In this document: one piece after another, positions 34,937 through 42,620 of the stretch | Layout: the number at the start of each line of letters is the position of its first letter | How positions within the stretch are numbered: the stretch's first letter is position 1 | From: SZAS-79 sp963844255 | GTDB lineage: Bacteria; Pseudomonadota; Gammaproteobacteria; Burkholderiales; SG8-39 | Length of the DNA stretch: 64,000 nt | NCBI GenBank assembly: GCA_963844255.1 | Contig: CAWJNP010000023.1 | Span: 84,306-148,305, forward strand | Direction: 5' to 3' | Made by a program: the position numbers and the translations under genes | The notes under the pieces: model-generated | The model's database searches: none | Told to the model about the DNA's origin: nothing | What the model saw: only the letters and a program-made list of their open reading frames with translations

Positions 34937-36241
34937 ATGAAATCCAACTTCGTCTTCATCCTCGCCGACGACCTCGGCTACGCGGATCTTGGCTGCTATG
35001 GCGGCCGCGCGGATCCTTCGTGCTCGCCCCATCTCGACCAGATGGCGGCTGACGGCCTGCGGTTCACCGATGGGTATGCCAACTCTTCGGTCTGCTCGCC
35101 CTCGCGGTTTGCCCTGATCACGGGGCGCTGGCAGTACCGGCTGCGCGGCGGCGCCGACGAACCGGTGGCGACGCGTGTGCGCGGCAATCCCGTGCTCGGC
35201 CTGCCGCCCGCGCATCCGACCCTGCCCTCCTTGCTGGCGGGTGGCGGTTACTCGACCGCGCTGGTCGGAAAATGGCATCTTGGTTTCCCGCCGCACTTCG
35301 GACCGTTGCAGAGCGGTTACCAGGAGTTTTTCGGCGTCATGAGTGGCGGTGTCGATTACTTCACTCATTGCGACTCGGCCGGCGTACACGACCTGTGTGA
35401 AGGGGAGGTCGAGGTAGACAAGCCCGGGTATCTGACTGACCTTATCTCCGACCGCGCGGTCGACTACATCGCCCGGCAAGACGCGAAGACGCCGTTCCTG
35501 CTCTCGGTGCACTACACGGCCCCGCACTGGCCGTGGGAAACGCGCGACGATGAGGCGGAGGCGCGCGCGATCGAGAAAATCATCCATACCGACGGCGGCT
35601 CGGTCCCGACCTACCTGCGGATGATCCAGCACATGGACGAGGGCATCGGGCGGATCCTCGCGGCGCTCAAGGCCACCGGCGCCGCAGAGAACACGATCGT
35701 AGTCTTTACCAGCGACAACGGCGGTGAGCGGTTTTCGGATACCTGGCCGCTCATGGGCAAGAAGATGGACCTGCTTGAGGGCGGGATCCGCGTGCCCTAC
35801 ATCGTGCGCTGGCCGGCCGCGATTCCTGCGGGCAGCCGGAGCGCGCAGATGGCGATCACGATGGACTGGATGCCAACATTTCTCGATGCGGCCGGCGTGG
35901 CACCGCATCCGGACTATCCGCTGGATGGGATAAGCCTACTGCCGGTGCTGAAAGATCCCAGACATCTGATCGAGCGTGACCTCTTCTGGCGCATGAAATT
36001 CCGCGGTCAGAAAGCGGCGCGTTCGGGCGACTGGAAGTATTTCGTCAACGATGACGGTGAGTTTCTGTTCGAACTGTCGAAGGACCAGCGCGAGCGTGCC
36101 AACCTCGCCAGGCGTGCCCCTGCGCAGCTGGAGGCGATGCGCGCCAAATTCGCGGCCTGGGAACGCAGCATCCCGCCGATCCCGGAGGATGCGAAGTTCT
36201 CGATTCCCTACACCCGGGCCGACCTGGCCCACCCTAGCTGA
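34937..36241 (+). CDS. Sulfatase (arylsulfatase family)
   Basis: This is a 434-residue Cys-type sulfatase that hydrolyses sulfate esters. It has the N-terminal metal site FVFILADDLGYADLGCYGG, the formylglycine signature CSPSR at residues 53-57, the lysine of LVGKWHLG, and the second metal site FTSDNGGERF. The Cys must be converted to formylglycine by an FGE-type or anaerobic maturase; neither is in the window. No signal peptide precedes MKSNFVFIL, so it should be cytoplasmic, unlike most polysaccharide sulfatases. The natural ester is unknown. Its stop overlaps the convergent DUF1992 gene by 8 bases. Confidence 0.92.
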   Translation: MKSNFVFILADDLGYADLGCYGGRADPSCSPHLDQMAADGLRFTDGYANSSVCSPSRFALITGRWQYRLRGGADEPVATRVRGNPVLGLPPAHPTLPSLLAGGGYSTALVGKWHLGFPPHFGPLQSGYQEFFGVMSGGVDYFTHCDSAGVHDLCEGEVEVDKPGYLTDLISDRAVDYIARQDAKTPFLLSVHYTAPHWPWETRDDEAEARAIEKIIHTDGGSVPTYLRMIQHMDEGIGRILAALKATGAAENTIVVFTSDNGGERFSDTWPLMGKKMDLLEGGIRVPYIVRWPAAIPAGSRSAQMAITMDWMPTFLDAAGVAPHPDYPLDGISLLPVLKDPRHLIERDLFWRMKFRGQKAARSGDWKYFVNDDGEFLFELSKDQRERANLARRAPAQLEAMRAKFAAWERSIPPIPEDAKFSIPYTRADLAHPS

Positions 36242-36569
36242 AGCGGTCGAGTACCCGGTCGTAGTACGAGGGCGCAGTGTGGAACTTCAGCAGCGAGAGT
36301 CGTTTTGCGGCTCGTGCCCGAGCTGCATCATCGGTCTGGGCATCGCGCAGAACGCATCGCTCGAGTTCGGCGATCCCCTTGATCTGCTCCACCTCGGGCG
36401 GAACGCAGCCGGCATTTTTCAGGATCCGGTAGGCCATGCGCAGGTCCTCGGGCACCAGTCGGTCCTCCTCGAGATCGAGCGGTCGTCCTGCGCCCGGAAG
36501 CCTGTCCAGCTCGCCACGGGCAAGCGCTTCTGAAATCTTTCGCTCTGCGAGAAGGTCGAAGGCGGTCAT
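36234..36569 (-). CDS. DUF1992 domain-containing protein
   Basis: This is a 111-residue protein of the DUF1992 (DnaJ homologue subfamily C member 28, conserved region) family. The family core is visible: LLAERKISEALARGELDRLPGAGRPL, then PEDLRMAYRILKNAGCVPPEVE. It has no J domain. The function is unknown. The start ATG 36569 lacks a ribosome site but has TAGAAT exactly six bases upstream. It is divergent from the gamma-glutamyltransferase gene. Confidence 0.9.
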   Translation of the reverse strand: MTAFDLLAERKISEALARGELDRLPGAGRPLDLEEDRLVPEDLRMAYRILKNAGCVPPEVEQIKGIAELERCVLRDAQTDDAARARAAKRLSLLKFHTAPSYYDRVLDRFS

Positions 36570-36575
36570 TCGCGT

Positions 36576-36581
36576 ATTCTA
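36576..36581 (-). promoter_or_regulatory. -10-like hexamer TAGAAT six bases before ATG (leaderless candidate)
   Basis: On the minus strand TAGAAT, six bases (ACGCGA), ATG 36569 of the DUF1992 gene. No ribosome binding site is present. The hexamer matches TATAAT at five of six positions. Confidence 0.55.
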
Positions 36582-36614
36582 GCGCCCTCCAAAACGCTCA
36601 CGGAAAGACGCTCA

Positions 36615-38399
36615 GTGGACACTCAGGGAAGCAACCGCGCCTATCGGGTCACCTCGACCGAACACACCACCTTCTTTCCGCGCCTGTTCGGAACGCACGG
36701 CGCGGTCGCCGCAAGCCACCATCTCGCGGTCAACGCCGGCGTGGATGTGCTCAAGGCCGGCGGCAACGCGATCGACGCGGCCGTCGCGGCCAGCCTGGTC
36801 GAAGGCCTGGTCGATCCGCAGATGAACAGCATCGGCGGCGAGTGCCCGATGCTGATCCGGCTGGCAGGCAGCGACCGCGTGATCTCGGTCAACGGCAATA
36901 TGGCGGCGCCGGGGCGTGCAACGCCCGAGGAATTTCGTCGCCGCGGCCTGGACCACGTGCCGGACGAAGACATCCTGGCCGCCGGAGTGCCGGCCACATT
37001 CAGTGCCCTGATCACTGCGCTCACGCACTACGGCACGCTGAGCTTCGCCGACGCGGTCGCACCGGCGCTCGCGCTGGCATCCAATGGTTTTCCCGTGTCG
37101 CATGGGCTGGTCAATCAGCACAAGTTCGGGCTCAAGGCGCTGGCCGGAAAATTCGAGGGCTGGCCGGGGAGCAAGGATTTATATGTGCCGGGCGGTCGTG
37201 TGCCCGAGGTCGGTTCGCTGTTGAAGAACCCGAAGCTCGCGCACATGTACGACCATCTCTCGAACGCCGAGCGCAGCGCGGGCGGCGATCGCGCCGCCAA
37301 ACTGCAGGCGGCGCACGACGCGTTCTATCTCGGCGAGGTGGCCGAGGAGATCGTGAAGTATTCGAAGGCGCACGACGGACTGCTCGAGCGCAGCGATTTC
37401 GAGCGCTTTCGCACCCTCATCGAGGAACCGACGCGGCTGAACTACGGGAACGCCACGATCTACAAGTGCGGGTTCTGGACCCAGGGCCCGGCGATGCTGC
37501 AGTCGCTGTCGATCCTTTCCCGGTTCGACCTCAAGTCGATGGGACACAACAGCGCGGACTACCTGCATCACCTGATCGAGGCGATCAAACTGGCGTTTGC
37601 CGACCGCGAGCAATATTACGGTGATCCGGGTCAGGCGCTGGTGCCGGCCGAGGTGTTGCTGTCTGCAGAGTACGGCAGGCAGCGCGCGGCGCTGATCGAT
37701 CCGCGCCGCGCGAACGACGAACTCAGGCCGGGGGACGCGTGGAAGAACGCGGGGCTGCTGCCAGCCGACGAGCGCTTCACGCCGCAGCCCTGGGGCGCCG
37801 GCACGGTTCACGTCGATGCCATGGACGCGGCGGGCAACATGGCCTCCTTCACGCCGAGCGGTGCCTGGCTCGCCTCGGCCCCAGTCATCCCCGCGCTCGG
37901 ATTCCCATTGTCCTCCCGCATGATGACCTTCTACCTGGCACCCGAAAACCATCCGAACGTCGTGGCGCCTTTCAAGCGCCCGCGCACCACGCTGACGCCC
38001 TCGCTTGCATTCCGCGACGGGAAACCCTGGATGACCTTCGGCACCATGGGCGGGGACCAGCAGGAGCAGTGGTCGCTGCAGTTGATCCTCAACCGGGAGG
38101 CGTTCGGCATGACGCTGCAGGAGGCGATCGAGGCGCCGAAGCTCTCATCGGACCATTTCCCCGGCTTCTTCGCGCCGCACAACCACTTTCCGCAGCACGT
38201 GCGGATCGAGGAACGGGTGGGCAGTAAGGTGTTCGACGAACTGCGCCGGCGCGGTCATCTGGTCGACGTCGCGCCCGACTGGAGCGAAGGCTTCCTGTCC
38301 GGCACCGAAGTGAATTCGCAGACCGGCGTCATGGAAGCCGGCTGCGACCCGCGCGGTTCGAAATCCGAAGTCTTTCCCGCGTTCGCCTACGCCTGGTAG
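36615..38399 (+). CDS. Gamma-glutamyltransferase family protein
   Basis: This is an N-terminal nucleophile hydrolase of 594 residues, made as a proenzyme that cleaves itself before the catalytic Thr. The Thr is probably residue 397 in GAGTVHVDAMDAAGNM, and the conserved start GAVAASHHLAVNAGVDVLKAGGNAIDAAVAAS and FGTMGGDQQEQWSLQLILN are present. There is no signal peptide, so the enzyme looks cytoplasmic, unlike periplasmic glutathione-degrading Ggt; this subclass may act on other gamma-glutamyl amides or on acylated substrates. The start is GTG 36615; the ribosome site is weak. The 3' end abuts a large palindrome. Confidence 0.9.
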   Translation: MDTQGSNRAYRVTSTEHTTFFPRLFGTHGAVAASHHLAVNAGVDVLKAGGNAIDAAVAASLVEGLVDPQMNSIGGECPMLIRLAGSDRVISVNGNMAAPGRATPEEFRRRGLDHVPDEDILAAGVPATFSALITALTHYGTLSFADAVAPALALASNGFPVSHGLVNQHKFGLKALAGKFEGWPGSKDLYVPGGRVPEVGSLLKNPKLAHMYDHLSNAERSAGGDRAAKLQAAHDAFYLGEVAEEIVKYSKAHDGLLERSDFERFRTLIEEPTRLNYGNATIYKCGFWTQGPAMLQSLSILSRFDLKSMGHNSADYLHHLIEAIKLAFADREQYYGDPGQALVPAEVLLSAEYGRQRAALIDPRRANDELRPGDAWKNAGLLPADERFTPQPWGAGTVHVDAMDAAGNMASFTPSGAWLASAPVIPALGFPLSSRMMTFYLAPENHPNVVAPFKRPRTTLTPSLAFRDGKPWMTFGTMGGDQQEQWSLQLILNREAFGMTLQEAIEAPKLSSDHFPGFFAPHNHFPQHVRIEERVGSKVFDELRRRGHLVDVAPDWSEGFLSGTEVNSQTGVMEAGCDPRGSKSEVFPAFAYAW

Positions 38400-38405
38400 G
38401 TAAGT

Positions 38406-38456
38406 GGGGTCAGAGTCGACTAAATCGCCGTGGCGCGAAAAGTCGACTCTGACCCC
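38406..38456. repeat. 16-bp perfect palindromic element (REP/MITE-like)
   Basis: The left arm at 38406-38421 (GGGGTCAGAGTCGACT) and right arm at 38441-38456 are exact reverse complements, separated by 19 bases that can form a small inner CGCC/GGCG stem. On the plus strand the right arm is followed by GGTTTT, so the RNA would make a strong terminator-like hairpin after the gamma-glutamyltransferase gene. GTAG, a tetranucleotide often found beside REP stems, overlaps the gene's stop (38396-38399). I recognise GGGGTCAGAGTCG-type arms from dispersed repeats in proteobacteria, but this is memory and was not searched. Confidence 0.75.
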
Positions 38457-38482
38457 GGTTTTACTTGACCCCGGTTTTACTT
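38451..38482. repeat. Tandem 16-base direct repeat overlapping a gene end
   Basis: GACCCCGGTTTTACTT is present twice without gap, at 38451-38466 and 38467-38482. The second copy contains the stop codon (TAA at 38477-38479, minus strand) and last codon of the MetE-like gene; the first copy shares six bases with the right arm of the palindrome. It looks as if the gene's 3' end was duplicated when the palindrome arrived. Confidence 0.8.
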
Positions 38483-39496
38483 GTAGCGCTTGCGAGCCAT
38501 GGCGGCGCCGGCGGCGAGTGCCTTCAGTTTGGCGATTGCGATTTCCCTGTCCATCGGCGCCATGCCGCAGTTGGTGCAGGGAAACAGGCGCTTCTTCGGC
38601 ACGTACTTCAGCGCGCGGCCGATGGTGGCCGCGACTTCCGCAGGTGTTTCGATCCGATCCGAGGCGACGTCGATCACGCCGACCAGCACGTCCTTGCCTT
38701 TCAGGAGCGCCATGAGCTCGATCGGCACCTTGGAGTGGATGCATTCGAGCGACACCTGGTCGATGCTGCTCTTTGCCAGCACCGGAAAGATCTCGGCGTA
38801 CTGCCGCCATTCGGTGCCCAGGGTCTGTTTCCAGTCGGTGTTCGCCTTGATGCCGTAGCCGTAGCAGATGTGCACCGCCGTCTTGCACTTGAGCCCCCTG
38901 GCGGCGCGCTCCAGGGCCTTCACGCCCCAGGTCTTGACCTCCGACATGTAGACATTGAACGCCGGCTCGTCGAACTGGATGATGTCGACGCCGTCCTTTT
39001 CCAGCGCGCGGGCTTCCTGGTTCAGCAGGGCGGCGAAGGCCATCGCCAGCTTCACCTTGTCGCCGTAGTACGCGTCGGCGATCGTGTCGACGATGGTCAT
39101 CGGCCCGGGCATGGTGATCTTGAGTTTCTTCTTCGTGTGCGCCCGCGCGAGCCTGGCCTCGATCTGGTGAACCCGGCCTTTGAGCTTCAGCGGGCCGACG
39201 ACCTTCGGCACCATCGCGTCGTAGCGGTTGTTGCGGATGCCCATCCTGACCTTGTGTTCGAAGTCGATGCCTTCGACGAATTCGAGGAAGCCGTGCACGA
39301 AATGCTGTCGCGACTGCTCGCCCTCGGTGACGATGTCAATGCCCGCATCCTCGAGTTCCTTCAGCCAGAGCAGCGTCGCGTCGCGTTTGGCGTGGGCGAG
39401 TTCCCCGCCTTTGGACTTCCACTGCGGCCAGAGCTTCTGCGGCTCGGCCAGCCACTCGGGTTTGGGCAGGCTGCCTGCGATCGTGGTTTCAAACAT
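38477..39496 (-). CDS. Cobalamin-independent methionine synthase-like protein (MetE C-terminal domain)
   Basis: This is a 339-residue protein equal to the catalytic C-terminal barrel of MetE without the N-terminal half. The metal-site pieces VHICYGYG and FPCTNCGMAPM, and IIQFDEPAFNVYMSEV with its acidic residue, are present, as are ITMPGPMTIVDTIAD and VLVGVIDVASDRIET. Such short forms are core methyltransferases in some bacteria and archaea, or transfer methyl groups in demethylation pathways. ATG 39496 (MFETTIAGSLPKP) is preferred because GAGG lies eight bases upstream. MetY lies 20 kb away. Confidence 0.87.
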   Translation of the reverse strand: MFETTIAGSLPKPEWLAEPQKLWPQWKSKGGELAHAKRDATLLWLKELEDAGIDIVTEGEQSRQHFVHGFLEFVEGIDFEHKVRMGIRNNRYDAMVPKVVGPLKLKGRVHQIEARLARAHTKKKLKITMPGPMTIVDTIADAYYGDKVKLAMAFAALLNQEARALEKDGVDIIQFDEPAFNVYMSEVKTWGVKALERAARGLKCKTAVHICYGYGIKANTDWKQTLGTEWRQYAEIFPVLAKSSIDQVSLECIHSKVPIELMALLKGKDVLVGVIDVASDRIETPAEVAATIGRALKYVPKKRLFPCTNCGMAPMDREIAIAKLKALAAGAAMARKRYK

Positions 39497-39517
39497 GGTG
39501 TCGCCTCGCGTTTGGTT

Positions 39518-39580
39518 GATTGCTGCCAATTTTTGACAGAAACCCGCTCTGGGAGCCGTAAAGCGGGCAGATTGCTGCCA
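39518..39580. repeat. 11-base direct repeat upstream of the MetE-like gene
   Basis: On the minus strand TGGCAGCAATC occurs at 39518-39528 and 39570-39580, 52 bases apart (about five helical turns), in the 123-base leader of the MetE-like gene. The spacing on one DNA face would suit a regulator binding two sites. It does not match a Met regulator box known to me. Confidence 0.45.
39543..39567 (-). terminator. Possible terminator after the HpaI-type aldolase gene
   Basis: On the minus strand CCCGCT (39562-39567) pairs with AGCGGG (39543-39548) across 13 bases, followed by TTTCTGTC. A second small hairpin (TTCTG-AAAA-CAGAA) precedes it at about 39582-39596. The T run is short, so the call is tentative; the structure could instead be regulatory for the MetE-like gene. 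Confidence 0.35.
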
Positions 39581-39619
39581 TCTTCTGTTTTCAGAAAGGA
39601 TGCCGTCGGACGGTTCCTG

Positions 39620-40417
39620 TCAGGCCCTGACCGGTGCTTCGTTCGGATTGAGCGGTGTCCAGCCCGTCAGCCGGCCCACCTCGCCCTTCACGTAATTCGT
39701 GATCGCGATCCGGTCGGAGGTCAGCATCACCATGTTGAAGCCCTGATCGATGTAGCGCTGCGTGTACTTCGAGCTCATCGTGTGCATCGCGGCCATGACC
39801 TTGTGCTTGCGGCAGGTCTCGAGGATCTTGTTCACCGTGGCGACGTGTTTCGGGTCGTCGTTGTCCATCACCGGCGGCAGCCCGAGCGCGAGCGCGAGGT
39901 CGGTCGGGCCGATGTAGACCGCGTCCAGGCCCGGGGTCGAGATGATCTCGTCCATCTTCTCGATGCCTTCGGCGGTCTCGATCATCGCGATGCAGAGCAT
40001 CTCGCGGTCTGCGTTCTTCTGGTAGTCCGGTCCCCCGTAGAGCAGGGCGCGGTTCGGACCGTTGCTGCGAATGCCGACCGGCGGATAACGGCAGGCGGAC
40101 ACCGCACGTTCGGCCTCGGCGCGATTGCTTACCATCGGCACGATCACACCGTAGGCACCGGCATCGAGCACCTTCATGATCATCGAGGGCTCGTTCCAGG
40201 GCACCCGCACGATCGGGGTGACTGCGGTGGTCGAGATCGCCGTCAGCATGGTGACCGCGTCCGAATAATCGATGCAGCCGTGCTGCATGTCCACGCACAG
40301 CCAGTCGATACCCGTATGCGCCATCTGCTCCGCGGCGAGACTGTGGGGGATGGAGACAAACGCGCCGATGGCAGGTTTGTTGTCACGCCAGAGTTGCTTG
40401 ATGCGATTCATGCGCAT
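39620..40417 (-). CDS. HpcH/HpaI aldolase family protein
   Basis: This is a class II pyruvate aldolase-type TIM barrel of 265 residues, cleaving 4-hydroxy-2-oxo acids to pyruvate and an aldehyde. Motifs: IDWLCVDMQHGCIDY, TPIVRVPWNEPSMIMKVLDAGAYGVIVPMV, metal Glu in CIAMIETAEGI and Asp in AVYIGPTDLALALG. ATG 40417 has AGGAAACC upstream; the longer open frame is antisense-side read-through. The enzyme is often linked with aromatic or sugar-acid breakdown. The carbonyl partner is unknown. Confidence 0.9.
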   Translation of the reverse strand: MRMNRIKQLWRDNKPAIGAFVSIPHSLAAEQMAHTGIDWLCVDMQHGCIDYSDAVTMLTAISTTAVTPIVRVPWNEPSMIMKVLDAGAYGVIVPMVSNRAEAERAVSACRYPPVGIRSNGPNRALLYGGPDYQKNADREMLCIAMIETAEGIEKMDEIISTPGLDAVYIGPTDLALALGLPPVMDNDDPKHVATVNKILETCRKHKVMAAMHTMSSKYTQRYIDQGFNMVMLTSDRIAITNYVKGEVGRLTGWTPLNPNEAPVRA

Positions 40418-40521
40418 GGTGGTTTCCTGGTTTGGGTGGCTGCGCGGTTGCGCGCGACCTTGGACTGCGAGGGTACGCCGGGCGGGTGGCCCGCGAAAGG
40501 GCCTGTTTCGCCCGGGGGCGG

Positions 40522-41778
40522 TCAGACCGATGCCTTGCCGGCCTCCGGTTCCTTTTGCATCGTCGCCACGCAAGCCCATGCGAGAAACTGCGCCACCCCG
40601 AGGATCGCGAAGGCCGCAGCGTAGCCCTCTGCAGGGTAGCGCCCGTCGACCGCCGGATAAAACTTCAGCAGCATGCCGGTTCCGATCTGGACGATGAACG
40701 CGCAGACGAACATCGAGACGTTGAGCGCGGTGTTGAGGCGCCCGGTAACCGCCAGCGGAAAGTGCCGCGACAGGATCGGGTAGCAGAGTACGGGCGCCAC
40801 CACGCCCATCGCGTAGGCGAGCAGCAAGGGGAGCCTGGGCAGACCGGTGCCGAACACGAGCGCGAAGTACGCGGCAACGCCGAGCGCCGTTCCCCATTGG
40901 AGCAAGCGGATGCGCGGCAGGCCGCGGCGAGCGAGCGCATCGGAGCCCTGGCCAAAGAAGAGCGACGCGAATGCGTACGTCACGGCTGCCCACATCAGCC
41001 AGCGTGCGGCCTCGCCGCGTGCCAGGCCCTGGGTGTCTATCAGCCATGGAATCAGCCACAGCCCGAACAGTCCCTGATAGACGCCCTGCAGGATGATCAT
41101 CGGCAGGCCCAGGCGCCAGAACGCCGTGACACTGAAGATGGCGGCGATCTTGCCGAGTTGTTCACCCCAGCGCTCCGTCGCGCCGGGCACGGGCTTTTCA
41201 GGCACAAGGAACAAGATCGCCATGCCCGCAAGCAAAGTGAGTACGGCAAGTACGCCGAACATTGCGCGCCAGCCGATCTGGCTGACGGCGAACTCCATCG
41301 GCGCGGTGGCGGCGACCGCGCCGATCGCGCCCGCGGCCAGCGTCCAGCCGTTGAGCGTTGCAAGGCGCTCGAGCGGGAACCACATCGTGTAGGCCTTCAT
41401 CGAGCCCATCAGGCAGGCTGACACACCGGCCCCGATCAGCGCACGGCCGAGCGTCAGCGTGCCCAATCCGCCGGCAACTGAGAATGTGCCGACGCCGATG
41501 GCCGCCAGAACCAGCAGTCCTGAAGTGACGCGCCGTGGGCCGTAGCGGTCTAGAAATACGCCCACTGGCATCTGCATCGCGGCAAACGCCAGCAGATACG
41601 CGCCGGTCAGCAGGCCGAGTTCGGACGAGGAGAGCGCGAACTCGGTCGCAAGGTCCTTGGAGATGACTGCGTTGGCGTTGCGCAGCAGGAAGGAAAGAAA
41701 AAAGCCGGCCGCAAAGGGGAGGAAGACGATGCCCAGAAGGCGCGCTGGCAGGGGAAGCGTTGCGGTGGATGCAGTCAC
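40522..41778 (-). CDS. MFS transporter
   Basis: This is a major facilitator of 418 residues with twelve hydrophobic segments. The loop between helices 2 and 3 (MPVGVFLDRYGPRRVTSGLL) is the MFS signature, and LIGAGVSACLMGSMKAYTMWFP resembles nitrate/organic-anion members. The start is GTG 41778, preceded at six bases by TAGAAT and not by a ribosome site. It lies 35 bases after the ABC permease gene on the same strand but probably has its own promoter. Confidence 0.9.
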   Translation of the reverse strand: MTASTATLPLPARLLGIVFLPFAAGFFLSFLLRNANAVISKDLATEFALSSSELGLLTGAYLLAFAAMQMPVGVFLDRYGPRRVTSGLLVLAAIGVGTFSVAGGLGTLTLGRALIGAGVSACLMGSMKAYTMWFPLERLATLNGWTLAAGAIGAVAATAPMEFAVSQIGWRAMFGVLAVLTLLAGMAILFLVPEKPVPGATERWGEQLGKIAAIFSVTAFWRLGLPMIILQGVYQGLFGLWLIPWLIDTQGLARGEAARWLMWAAVTYAFASLFFGQGSDALARRGLPRIRLLQWGTALGVAAYFALVFGTGLPRLPLLLAYAMGVVAPVLCYPILSRHFPLAVTGRLNTALNVSMFVCAFIVQIGTGMLLKFYPAVDGRYPAEGYAAAFAILGVAQFLAWACVATMQKEPEAGKASV

Positions 41779-41784
41779 GCACGC

Positions 41785-41790
41785 ATTCTA
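41785..41790 (-). promoter_or_regulatory. -10-like hexamer TAGAAT six bases before GTG (leaderless candidate)
   Basis: On the minus strand TAGAAT, six bases (GCGTGC), GTG 41778 of the MFS gene. The same hexamer and spacing as at 36576, with a GTG start. The site lies in the 35-base gap after the ABC permease gene. Confidence 0.55.
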
Positions 41791-41813
41791 GAGCCCCGCC
41801 GAGCCGCCGTGCC

Positions 41814-42599
41814 CTATTCGGTCGCTGCGGTTTGCGCAGCAGAACCCTTGTCCCAGAACACGATGCGGCTGTGCAGCACACGGATTGCAGTGCTTCCGGC
41901 AACGCCCATGGCAGCCAGACTGATCAGGGCCGCGAACATGGTGTTGGTCTCGAGATTGACGGCGGCCGCGCTGATCAGGTAGCCCAGCCCGCGCGTGGAG
42001 GAGACGAATTCGGCGACCACCGCACCGATCAGGCCGAGCACGATCGCGATCTGCAATCCGGCGAAGATGTGACCGGCCGCCGAGGGAATCTTGATGCGCG
42101 TGAGGACATGCCAGCGCGAGGCCGAGAACGCGTGCATCAGATCGATCAGCGCCGGATTGGTCTGCTTGAGTCCCACGGCGGTGTTGATGAACATCGGGAA
42201 GAAACACACCAGTGCCACCATCACGATCTTGGATTCCATCCCGAAACCGAACCAGACGATTATCAGGGGCGCGAGGGCGACTTTCGGCATCGACTGCAGC
42301 GCGACGACGAAGGGCAGAAAGGTCTGCTCGACCGCGCGCAGTTCGGCAAACAGGCAGCCGAGGATGAACGCGAGCGTGCAGCCCAGCAGGTAGCCGAACA
42401 CCATGGATTGCAGCGTGAACAGGAAGTGCTGCCAGAAGAGTCCCTCGATGTAGCCGCGCTGCAGGGCCTCGAGAACCGCATACGGCGTCGGAAGGATGAA
42501 GTTGGGGACTTTGAGCACCCTGATCGAAACATGCCATACCGCAATGAGCAGGACGAATGCCACCAGCGGAAACACGACGCTGCGGATTTTCTCGTTCAT
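41814..42599 (-). CDS. NitT/TauT-type ABC transporter permease
   Basis: This is a membrane permease of 261 residues with six hydrophobic segments. The EAA loop region DLMHAFSASRWHVLTRIKIPSAAGHIFAGLQIAI and ALQSMPKVALAPLIIVWFG are typical of SsuC/TauC/nitrate-type permeases. It works with the ATPase directly upstream (21-base gap) and with one or both NMT1-type receptors at 45.2-47.4 kb. Substrates of this class include sulfonates, nitrate, thiamine precursors and aromatic acids. Confidence 0.92.
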   Translation of the reverse strand: MNEKIRSVVFPLVAFVLLIAVWHVSIRVLKVPNFILPTPYAVLEALQRGYIEGLFWQHFLFTLQSMVFGYLLGCTLAFILGCLFAELRAVEQTFLPFVVALQSMPKVALAPLIIVWFGFGMESKIVMVALVCFFPMFINTAVGLKQTNPALIDLMHAFSASRWHVLTRIKIPSAAGHIFAGLQIAIVLGLIGAVVAEFVSSTRGLGYLISAAAVNLETNTMFAALISLAAMGVAGSTAIRVLHSRIVFWDKGSAAQTAATE

Positions 42600-42620
42600 C
42601 TGCCGTTCCTCATGCCGGAA

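Noticed and set aside
38465..40624. 719-codon open frame on the plus strand across the MetE-like and HpaI genes
   Set aside because: It is a shadow frame with low-complexity His/Arg/Asp composition, and it crosses two well-supported minus-strand genes and their intergenic region.
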